Assembly: GCF_012844305.1 (NCBI RefSeq)
Contig: NZ_JABANE010000090.1
Coordinates: 1 to 37,438, forward strand
Length of the DNA: 37,438 nt
Direction of reading: 5' to 3'
Source of the DNA: Flammeovirga aprica JL-4
GTDB lineage: Bacteria; Bacteroidota; Bacteroidia; Cytophagales; Flammeovirgaceae
Below the pieces are notes generated by a model. That model was given only the letters and a program-made list of their open reading frames with translations, did no database searches and had not been told where the DNA came from. Of this stretch, positions 18,684 through 28,300 are shown in pieces (the first letter of the stretch is position 1; each line of letters opens with the position of its first letter). The position numbers were made by a program, and so were the translations under genes.

Positions 18684-20591
18684 ATGAAATCTATTTTTAC
18701 ATTACTTGTCTTGATGATCAGTTGGGAAACGATCGCCCAAACCAAAGATCAGCCTAATATTTTATGGATCACTTTTGAAGACACTTCACCGCATTTGATC
18801 TATGACAACCCTTCTTCTAACACGCCAAATATGGACCGACTGGAGAAAGAAGGAGTACGTTTTAATGCCATGTTTTCGACGGCTACCATTTGTTCTCCAT
18901 CAAGATCAGCCATCATTACAGGACTTCACGCCTCTTCTATTGGCACCGGAAATCATCGAAGTAATATTCCCGTTCCTTCTACCATAAAAGGCTTTCCTTA
19001 TTACCTAAAAGAAAAGGGTTATCATACTTCTAATAATGTAAAAACGGATTATAATATCCGAGATCAAAAATCTTTTATCAAAGAGTGCTGGACAGAATCT
19101 AGCAACAAAGCCCATTGGAGAAACCGAAAAGAAAATCAGCCCTTCTTCTCTGTATTCAATTTGAACGAATCGCATGCTTCAAGAACTTTTGTATGGAAAG
19201 AAGAAAAATATAAAAAAGAGATTTTTAAAAAGCTTCCAAAGCATTTAAGAACGGACGAGAAAACCTTACTCCTCCCTCCTTTTTACAGAGACAGTCCTGA
19301 GATGAGACATCATATGGCACGTATCTACAACTGCATTAACTACACCGATTACCGTATTGGGAAAATCTTAAAGCAACTAAAAGAAGATCAGCTGGAAGAA
19401 GAAACCATTATTTTCATTTTTGCAGATCATGGTGAGGCGATGCCTAGAGGAAAGGGAAATGGTATCAACCTTGGGCATAGAGTCCCAATGTACGTCTATG
19501 TACCTGAAAAATACCAGCATTTAAGTGGATTGAAAATGGGAGAAAAAACAGAACGTGTAGGTAGTTTTGAAGATCTTGCAACCACGATTTTATCCTTGAC
19601 AAATACTGGCCTCCCAGATTATTTAGAAGGTACAAATCTCCTTTCTAAGGAATATAAGAAAACCTATTTCTACGGTCATAAAGACGGTGCTGATGATGCG
19701 AGGGATATTACAAGGGAAGTTTCTGATGGAAGATTTATGTATTCAAGAGTCTATAATACGGCTTTACCCGAAATGCAATTCAAACACTATACAGGTGTTG
19801 CAAAGATTTATGAAACGATGCGTGATGACTTAAAAAATGACCGTTTGAATGATGATCAGAAAAAGATTTTCACTCAAAAAAGAGACAAGGAAATGCTTTT
19901 TGATCTGAAAAATGATCCATGGGAATTAAGAAACCTAGCCAACGATCCTACCTATGCAAAAGAACTGAAGAAGTTTAGAAAGATTTGTCAAAATGAGATT
20001 TTAAAAACGAGAGACCTTCAGTTTATTCCTTATGGTGAAATGATGGCAATGCATAAAAAACATCAATTGACACCTTATGAATTTAAGTCTGATGAAACTA
20101 TTTACCCCTTAAAAGAAATGATGGTACAGATTAACCTTGCCGGTGAAGGAGCAAAAGCGATTGAAAAACAATTAAAAGGGTTAAAATCAAAACATGGATT
20201 GGTCAGATATTGGTCGGCTTATGGATTAAAAAGTCAAACTAAGCTTCAGCAAAGTCATTATGATTTGATCAATGAGGTCTTAAAAAATGAGCAAGAAAGT
20301 TATGTACAGATCGAATTAGCCACTATTTTATGTATGCATCTACCCAAACATTATGCTTTTAAAACATTAAAGAAGTATGCTTTAGGAAGTGATTATTTTG
20401 ACCAATGGCACGCACTAAGAAACATCTTTGATTACCTCCCGAATCAACCTAAGTATAATGCTATTTATGCGGAAGTATTAGGTAAGCTTCCACCTAAGAA
20501 AGAAGTTTCAAAAATACATAAGAACATTCATTTCGATGTCTTGGAAACCGCGAAGAGTGGTCTGTATATGAATCGATGGAGGGAACAGTAA
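18684..20591 (+). CDS. Secreted sulfatase with C-terminal helical domain (heparan N-sulfatase-like)
   Basis: I choose the start at 18684 because it places a signal peptide (MKSIFTLLVL to IAQ) at the N-terminus; an in-frame ATG at 18618 would add 22 charged residues before it. The 635-residue product has the formylglycine motif CSPSR at 70-74, a VKTDYN segment, NESHAS and FADHGEAMPRGKGN. The first metal pair is ED (ITFED) rather than DD. This is the usual form in N-sulfoglucosamine sulfohydrolase-like sulfatases, which it resembles overall. After the sulfatase fold, about 150 residues of helical sequence (RYWSAYGLKS onward) look HEAT-like. The gene is divergent from the regulator and 95 bases before the next sulfatase. 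Despite the resemblance, the actual sulfated sugar is unknown. Confidence 0.9.
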   Translation: MKSIFTLLVLMISWETIAQTKDQPNILWITFEDTSPHLIYDNPSSNTPNMDRLEKEGVRFNAMFSTATICSPSRSAIITGLHASSIGTGNHRSNIPVPSTIKGFPYYLKEKGYHTSNNVKTDYNIRDQKSFIKECWTESSNKAHWRNRKENQPFFSVFNLNESHASRTFVWKEEKYKKEIFKKLPKHLRTDEKTLLLPPFYRDSPEMRHHMARIYNCINYTDYRIGKILKQLKEDQLEEETIIFIFADHGEAMPRGKGNGINLGHRVPMYVYVPEKYQHLSGLKMGEKTERVGSFEDLATTILSLTNTGLPDYLEGTNLLSKEYKKTYFYGHKDGADDARDITREVSDGRFMYSRVYNTALPEMQFKHYTGVAKIYETMRDDLKNDRLNDDQKKIFTQKRDKEMLFDLKNDPWELRNLANDPTYAKELKKFRKICQNEILKTRDLQFIPYGEMMAMHKKHQLTPYEFKSDETIYPLKEMMVQINLAGEGAKAIEKQLKGLKSKHGLVRYWSAYGLKSQTKLQQSHYDLINEVLKNEQESYVQIELATILCMHLPKHYAFKTLKKYALGSDYFDQWHALRNIFDYLPNQPKYNAIYAEVLGKLPPKKEVSKIHKNIHFDVLETAKSGLYMNRWREQ

Positions 20592-20686
20592 TGCAATATC
20601 CGCTGTAGAAGCGTAGCAGGTTACGTGGCTACAATAAAACTGGACAAAAATTAAGTTTACAGTCTGTTTATTTAATCAAAAAAGAA

Positions 20687-22072
20687 ATGAAAAAGTTATT
20701 ATTTATTCTACTAATTGGACTTAGTAATCATGCTTTCTGTCAATCCAATTACAACGTTATACAAATTATTGTAGATGATTTAGGGTGGAAAGATTTAGGA
20801 GTGTATGGAAGTGATTTTCATGAAACACCTGCTTTGGATAAGTTTTCTGAAAAAGCTGTTGTTTACACACAGTCTTACGCCTCTTGCAATGTTTGTTCCC
20901 CAAGTAGAGCAAGTATTGTCTCTGGAAAATACCCTGCAAAGCTCAACCTGACCGATTGGATTGAAGGTTGGAAAATGCCTTATGCGAAATATTTAGTACC
21001 CGAATGGACCATGTATTTAGACCCAAGTCAGCCTACTATTGGCCAACTTTTTAAAGAGAATGGTTATAAAACAGCTCACTTTGGAAAGTGGCACTTAGGA
21101 GAAAAAGAGGGATATTGGCCAGAAAATCATGGCTTTGATGAAAATCATGGCGGATGGAGTAAAGGTGCTCCCCATAAGAATAAAAAGAAAGGTTATAAGG
21201 GTTATTTCTCTCCTTATGGGAACCCTCGATTGGAAGATGGACCGGAAGGTGAACACCTCACCGAAAGGTTAGCAAAAGAGGTTTGTCACTTTTTAGAGGA
21301 AAATCAAGACACTACATTTTTTGTCAATTTATGGTTTTACAACGTACACACCCCATTGCAAGCCAGAAAAGAGAAAGTCGAAAAATATAAGAAGAAAGAA
21401 AAAGGAATTTTACATCAAAACCCTGTCTATGCTGCTATGGTAGAACATATGGATGATGCTGTTGGCGAGGTTTTAAATAAGGTGGAGGCATTAGGTTTAA
21501 TGGACAAAACCATCATTCTCTTTAGTTCTGATAATGGCGGATTAATTGGCAAACCCAATAATAAGGTAACGAATAATTCTCCACTCAGAGCAGGTAAAGG
21601 AACTATCTACGAAGGCGGTATCCGAATTCCAACAATGCTTTATGCTCCACATTTAAAACCACAAACAGTCGACCATCAGATTTCATCGATTGATTACCTC
21701 CCTACTCTAGCAAAACTGGCGAATCTAAAAGTGGATAAAAAGATAAAAGCAAATTGGGATGGGGTTTCAATAGTTGAGAAAAAAGGAAAATACACCTCTC
21801 GCCCTTTGTTCTGGCATTATCCTCATTATCATAAGCAAGGAGCAGTTCCTCATACCATTGTGATGGAAGGAGATTGGAAACTGATTCATAATATTGAAAA
21901 TGAGAATTATGAGCTTTATAATTTAAAAAATGATATCAGTGAAAAGCAGAACCTTGTTGATCTTGAAAAGAAGAAGTTTTCGAAACTGAAGAAAAAAATG
22001 GAGGATTGGAAAAAAGAGGTAAATGCTCAAATGCCGACCAAAAATCCAAATTACAACCCTGATCTAAAGTAA
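20687..22072 (+). CDS. Secreted formylglycine-dependent sulfatase (S1 family)
   Basis: This 461-residue protein has a signal peptide (1-19, ending HAFCQ). The catalytic set is complete: DD at 30-31, formylglycine motif CSPSR at 70-74, GKWHLG, YNVHTPL, SSDNGG and the lysine in RAGKG. YPAKLNLTDWI after the active site and a basic lysine-rich tail are seen. It is related to the sulfatase at 11145-12575. It lies 95 bases after the upstream sulfatase in the same direction and is probably co-transcribed; a short GTAGC/GCTAC inverted repeat sits in that gap. It ends the plus-strand unit, followed by the hairpin repeat at 22082 and a strong terminator at 22197. Confidence 0.93.
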   Translation: MKKLLFILLIGLSNHAFCQSNYNVIQIIVDDLGWKDLGVYGSDFHETPALDKFSEKAVVYTQSYASCNVCSPSRASIVSGKYPAKLNLTDWIEGWKMPYAKYLVPEWTMYLDPSQPTIGQLFKENGYKTAHFGKWHLGEKEGYWPENHGFDENHGGWSKGAPHKNKKKGYKGYFSPYGNPRLEDGPEGEHLTERLAKEVCHFLEENQDTTFFVNLWFYNVHTPLQARKEKVEKYKKKEKGILHQNPVYAAMVEHMDDAVGEVLNKVEALGLMDKTIILFSSDNGGLIGKPNNKVTNNSPLRAGKGTIYEGGIRIPTMLYAPHLKPQTVDHQISSIDYLPTLAKLANLKVDKKIKANWDGVSIVEKKGKYTSRPLFWHYPHYHKQGAVPHTIVMEGDWKLIHNIENENYELYNLKNDISEKQNLVDLEKKKFSKLKKKMEDWKKEVNAQMPTKNPNYNPDLK

Positions 22073-22081
22073 TTAGCTTTT

Positions 22082-22154
22082 GACTTCTAAGCCTAGATTT
22101 TTTGCTTCGTTTTTCATCAATGGAAAAATGAAGAAGCAAGAAGCTTGAAAGTAG
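22082..22154. repeat. Dispersed ~75-base hairpin repeat, copy 2
   Basis: This is the second copy of the 14238-14312 repeat in the same orientation, beginning 10 bases after the sulfatase stop codon. It keeps the hairpin (CTTCGTTTTTC with GAAAAATGAAG). Together the two copies enclose the regulator and the two plus-strand sulfatases. Confidence 0.7.
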
Positions 22155-22196
22155 AACATAATAAGCTAGTACAAATGTCTATTCAAATTCATTTTT

Positions 22197-22248
22197 AAAG
22201 CAACAAAAAAAGCATCGAAGTTAACCTCGATGCTTTTTTTGTTGCTTT
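22197..22248. terminator. Bidirectional terminator between convergent sulfatase and protease genes
   Basis: A perfect 22-base inverted repeat (22197-22218 and 22227-22248) closes an 8-base loop. The core GCATCGA/TCGATGC is flanked by seven A on one side and seven T on the other, so it works as an intrinsic terminator in both directions. It lies exactly where the plus-strand sulfatase and the minus-strand protease converge. Confidence 0.9.
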
Positions 22249-22288
22249 ACTCTGTAATCCTGTTGGTGTCGTCCTTATTTCAATATTT

Positions 22289-22326
22289 CATGGTCTGATG
22301 AAAAGCAACCTTCTCATCAAACCATG
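22289..22326 (-). other. Second hairpin after the protease gene
   Basis: CATGGT and ACCATG begin a 17-base stem with two mismatches and a loop of about four bases. It lies 25 bases past the protease stop codon and before the strong terminator. It may protect the 3' end of the protease transcript; no T-run follows it directly. Confidence 0.45.
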
Positions 22327-22350
22327 ATATTTGGATCACAGAATATTTAA

Positions 22351-25300
22351 TTATTTTTTCAATACTTTACCTGTTACTTGAGAAGTACCGTTGCTCACTT
22401 TGATCACATAGAAACCATTTGGCAAAGTGGATAGGTTAACTTCTACAACATTTCCAGTACTTTGAATCTCTGATGATGACATCATTTGTCCTGTCAAGTT
22501 GTATACTTCAACCACAGAAGCGTTATTAGAGAAATTTGATGGCAATTTCACCCATACTTTCGCTTTTGTAGGGTTAGGATAAACTAATTTATCCAACTTA
22601 TCTACATTCACTGATAATGGTGCTCCAACAACAGTTACTTTAAGCAGACTTTCCACTTTAAGACCTGATTCGTTTTCTGCCACTACAATGATTTCAGAAT
22701 CACCTAAGCTTGAACCTAACACTGTCAATTCGTTGTCATTCACCCAAGCCGTAGTAAATTGATCTGTACTCTTCACGTAGAAGATCATCTCTTCATCATC
22801 CAACGTCTCAAAATACTCATCAAGTAATAATACTGTCTCAGCGCTTGGATTCAATGAAAGTGAATCAAATTCCTGTACAACAACTGGAGCTACTTTAGTA
22901 TCTACCACTTCCACCGAGAAATCAATTACTTGCTTAGCACCCAATTCATCTTCGATCTCGAATGTTGGGAAGTATTCTCCACTCATCAAGTAAGTCGGTG
23001 ACATTGTTAAGTATAAAGTATCGTTTGACATATCGTAAGTGAAATCATCTGCGTTTGTAGCTTCGCTTACTGAGATTGAATGTCCTTCTTTGTCAAGCAT
23101 TTGAAGTGCCCAAGTGATGCTATCCCCTTCGTTGATGCTCAAAGCTGTTGAATCTGCAAAGTAAGGAGCCGCATTGTATTTGATGGCCGTTGGTACTTTG
23201 ATTGTTTCTTTCAGCTTTTGATTATGACCAATGTAAAGGTAGCCTTCGTAATCACCCGTTTCAAATCTGTTCATTGCCGTAGTGATTGAAATCTCCGTTG
23301 TATCGTTTGATGCAATTGATCCTGCTTTTGGAGTAATGTCCACCCACTCTTGACCGTAAGCATCCATTGCTCTCAACTTAATTGCGTAAGTATAATAGAA
23401 GTAGTTGCTTGATGACATCACTTCCCAATTGTTACCGCCGTCTAAAGTGACAAAGTATTTACCAATCACTGAAGGTACGTTATAATCTACCGGTAAACGG
23501 AATTCTACATCTTGAGGAGCCATTACACGAATCACGAATGTTTCACCATCTTCGAAGAAAATTGGTTGATCTAAAGTGATGTTTTCCATTTCACCTGTCA
23601 ATGAACTTGGGTAATACATTTGTGTTGTAAGTACCTCTTCAGACGTTGGTGAATCACCTTTTAATACTTCAAATTTCCAAGCTGAATCCGACTGCTTCAC
23701 GAAGTAGTTGCTGATGTGCGTCAATGTAAAACCTTGGATGTTGTTTACTTCAAACTTCGCTGCATAATGAACATCAAAGTCTAATGATCCTAAGTAATTC
23801 ATAGGCTCTTCTGTTGGCAAGTCATATGAAATTGAATCAGAGAATGCGTGCTTTTCAACGTGAACTGTTCTCATTGAGCTTACGCTAAGATTTTGTGCAT
23901 TGAAATCAAATGCATCTAGCATTGCTAAAGATTCAAGTGTATTGTTTTCCAAAACAGCAGACGGTTCAGGAGATTCCTCTTCCTCTTCTGGCTCTACTTT
24001 CATTGATTTCTCAACACCCCAACCGTATTTCGCAATTCCTAAAGTAACTGCATAATCCAATTCTTGCTCTAATCCTGCATTTAATAATGAGAAATTATAG
24101 ACCGTTTCAGCACCTTCATTCACTAAGATATCCAATGTATCAGTTCTTACTGTTTCTGCTAAATCATACTCAATGATGGCAGGCAGTAAAGCGTCACCTT
24201 GAAGTGGTAGTAACATTTGTTCTCCATTATCAAAGTCCAATACTAATGTATCAACTACCACATCATTTGTATTTGCACCGAAAGCAACAGGCAATGCTAA
24301 CTCACTGAATGCTCCTACTAAAGTATCAATATCAAAGCTGAAAGATTGATCATGCAGTAATGAAGCTGTAACATTTACTGGTAAACTTCCTTCGTTTTTC
24401 AATACGAAGTCTAAAGATTGTGTCATCACTGTATCTTCAAGATACACTAACTGATCAAACAATAACGAATCTGCTTCTAAACTTAATGCCGCTTCTCCTG
24501 TCACTGTAAGGTTTACATCAGTAATAACTCTTGAATTTGAAGCATCGTTGTTATGTACAATTACTTGTCCTTCGTGCTCACCTACTGCAGTTTTGTTACC
24601 TACATATTGTAATGAGATTTCTTTAGAAGCTAAAGCAGGAACTTTAATCAATTCTGGTGCTTTAATTCTTAATGTTTTACCAAGAATTCTCGCTCTGTAA
24701 TCTGCATTTGTTTCCATGTATTGCCAAGCATAATCACCTTCAATATTCTTCATACCAATATTTTGGTAAACAAATACATTTGGTAAAGTTTTGTAGGCCA
24801 TCACAATATCACCATTCTCATGCAATACCATTTGCAATGTAGTAATTGTTTCTGCACCTAAAGATCCAGCACCTACGGCAACGTTTTTCTCGAATTGAAT
24901 AATCAATCGATCTTCTTTTTCATACATGAAAATACCGCTTCCCTCAAGACTTGATGGTGTCATGTTCATCCAGAATGCTGAGATAATACCTAAGTCCAAT
25001 CCATTGTAGATGCTACCCTCTGCAATATTATATACTGGTGGCGGGTTGTAAGTGAAGTCGCTTGGAGTTGTTTCAGGGTTGAAGCTGATCAACGCTGCAA
25101 TTGACATTTGGAAACGGTCATAGTATTGACCATAGAATGGGAACTTGAAGTTTTCAAACTCATAAGCATAAACAAACTCAGGATAGAACATTTCATAAGA
25201 AACATCTTTACCAACCGCTGAGATATCTTCCCATACAAGGCTATCTTCAATTTTATATTCATAACCAAATCCATCAACACCTTCGAAATCGAAGAATTCT

Positions 25301-28300
25301 TCTCCTTCTTGCATCATCCATTTTGGAGTAGACAAGCTGTAATATAAATCAAGATCTTCTGATTCGTTTGTTACTGTCAATGAAGTGGTTTGACCTTCTT
25401 CACCGTAAGCAATTTGATCTGAAGTTACAAAACTATCTGTGTTTACATCAATCGTAGGCGATGGTAATGCAGTTGCTGTTAAGTTGATCTCATAAGGCTC
25501 ATCGTTCAATGTGAATGTCATCACACCAGACAATTCTTCTACACCAGCAAAAGTTGCTTTCATGTTCAAGTTCACCTTGCCATTTGGACTGATAGAAGAT
25601 GGGATATAACCACTTACTGTAAATCCTGCAGGAAGATCACCCATTGAGAAAGTACCTTTTACATTACCTTTGTTTTCAATCGTTACATATCTTGACAATG
25701 TAGCACCTTCACTATAAATGATGCTTCCAAAATCAACATCAGCGTCATACTCTGCTACTACTTCTCCAAGTAATTCAACTTCAAATCGAACACTTGTTTT
25801 TCCAGCATCGTGTGTAGCATAAAGTGTTGTTGACTTTGTATTAGAATAAGCAATTTCGCCTTCTGTATCAATTGACACTTCCAAAGTGATAGACTCACCC
25901 GCATCAAGAGTGGCTCTTGAAGGAACAATGTCACTTACAAAACTTGTATAACCATCGTTTTCAATGCTTTCAAAAACAAACTCAGTCGCTTGATCACCTT
26001 CATTTGTCAACGTAAATTCAGCAGTTCTTGACTCACCAATAGTTACTGCATTATCACCAGTCCAGTCGATTGTTGATATGTCCGCAACGATTTTTGGTCC
26101 TACCACGTGATTTACTGATAAAGGAATAGAAACGCCATAACCTTCAATTGATAATTCACTCTCTACGTTAATTACCTCAGATTTTGCTTTAGCACTAACA
26201 ATAACTTCCATCTGCTCCCCTGCCTTTAATAAAGGAATTGTAGAAGGCGATACAGAGAAATAATCCTCATTAGAAACCATCAATTGAATGTCCTCCGCTT
26301 CTGCCTTACCTTCATTTTTTAAGACAAAAGTTTGGTTGTCAGATTTATTCTCGAACAATGTACCGAATGCAAACTCTTCAACACTTGGTACCAATTCAGG
26401 CTTATTACCTGTAACTGTAACATAGATGTCTTTTGCTAACGGATATTGATTTGGATTTTCATGCGTAGCTACAATTTGTAGTTTGTAAGTACCGTTTTTC
26501 CAATCAGTATCTCTTAAAGTAACATCCGTTCTCGCTTCTTCTCCGTTGTTAATATCATGATATCTTGCGCTGAAAGAAACCATATCGTTTTTCTTCTGTG
26601 CCTCATACGCTCTAATTTTAAATAATGATCTATGAGCAGCAGCATAATCAGTGTAATATCCGTGAGTACCTTTTCTTGCATACGATTTACCTCTATCGCT
26701 GTATGACGCTTCATCTGCACCAAGCGGGAAGTAAATACCTTGAGGTGCTCCAATTGCAATCCAGAAAATTTCACCTGCTTTTACCTCTTTAGGCCAGAAT
26801 GAAGTTTCTACCCATCCGCCTCTTTGCTGATCTGTAACATAGAAGCTACTTGTTGCAACTGGCTGACCGAAAGGTTGATCTTCACCACCAATATACATGG
26901 CTACTGTAAATGGTACAGAAGCATACATTTCATTGGAAAGTACAGCTCTTACTACACTAATTTCCATGTCTCTCTCTGCCACAAACTTGTTGGCATATTC
27001 CATTGCCGCACCCGTATGTCCTACCATGTAAGTAGGAAGAGGCTCTTGTTCATGATAAACAGAATCCATCTTTTTTGTACCTGGCAAGATAGTAATCTCA
27101 TCTTCTATATCAATGCTTCCTCCATCACCTGGGATGTCAGAAAAAGGCATTCTTGAAAATTCTTCAGAAGAAACAAATGGTAAATTATTTTCTACTGAAG
27201 CCGATGTTGATGCTACTCTTTGAGAGGATTGTCCGCCTTGTGAATAATCGAAATCATTGATTGCAAACACAATTCTACTTGGCATTGAACCTGAATTGGT
27301 AATGGCTAAACTTGTAGAAGGGAATTCACCTGAAGCTACATCATATTGTAAATGAGGAACATCTTCAGTCACCCAAGACAATAGTGGAGTTTCTAGTGTA
27401 GTCACTGTAAATACTTCAGACAACGGTGACTTATTTCCAAATTGATCAACAGCTTTAATTGCAATTGAATAAGTATTTGCGGGTGCTAAGCCTTCAATGA
27501 TGTAATTGGCAAACGAATTAGCAGTGATTGCTTGGTATGAAATTACTTCAGCATTCGCTTCAAAATCTGCATTGTTAGTGAACTCGCCTGTTGCTTTTAG
27601 GATCTCATAATTCTTGATTGTTAAACCAAAATCATCCTTCACAAACATCCAACCGATTCTTGCAGTCGTAGAGTAAACATATTGGAAACCCCAATCTGAT
27701 ACTACCGGAGGCAATGCTCCTTCATCTTTTACCAATGAAGCATATGCATCTAAACGACCTTTACCCATTTTACCTACAAATGTTGGATTAAGATGGTCAA
27801 TATTTTTAGAGTGATTCACCAATCGGTCTCTCACTTGATCGGCAGTAATTCCATAAGCATTATTGGAGGCAATCAATGCCGCTACACCTGCTACGTGAGG
27901 TGCCGCCATTGAAGTACCTGAAATAACTTCATACTGTCCGTCAGGGAAAGTAGAGTAAATATCTGTGCCTGGAGCAGCAATATCTACAGTTTCATTCCAG
28001 TACGATGAATATGATTTCTTATCTGTATTGTCTGTATTGGCCACACAAATTACCTCATCCATTGTAGACGGAAAAGATGACGCTGGACGTGTATAAATGC
28101 CATTATGACCTCCGTAGTTACCTGCCGCAAAAATAGCAACACCACCATCAACTGGGCCTACAACATTACCATTTGCATCTTTACCTGCGTTCTCAACAAA
28201 GTAACGGATGGTCTCTTTTTGCAATTCAGATTCCATGCCGCCACCCCATGAGTTATTGGTGATAACGGAACCCATATCTGCCGCATAAATAAAAGCTTCT

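Noticed and set aside
11145..22072. Naming the target polysaccharide (carrageenan, ulvan, fucoidan or heparan)
   Set aside because: Without a backbone enzyme in the window and without subfamily assignment, no choice can be supported.
26824..27156. 110-codon open frame antisense to the protease
   Set aside because: Lies within the continuous protease gene; no independent support.
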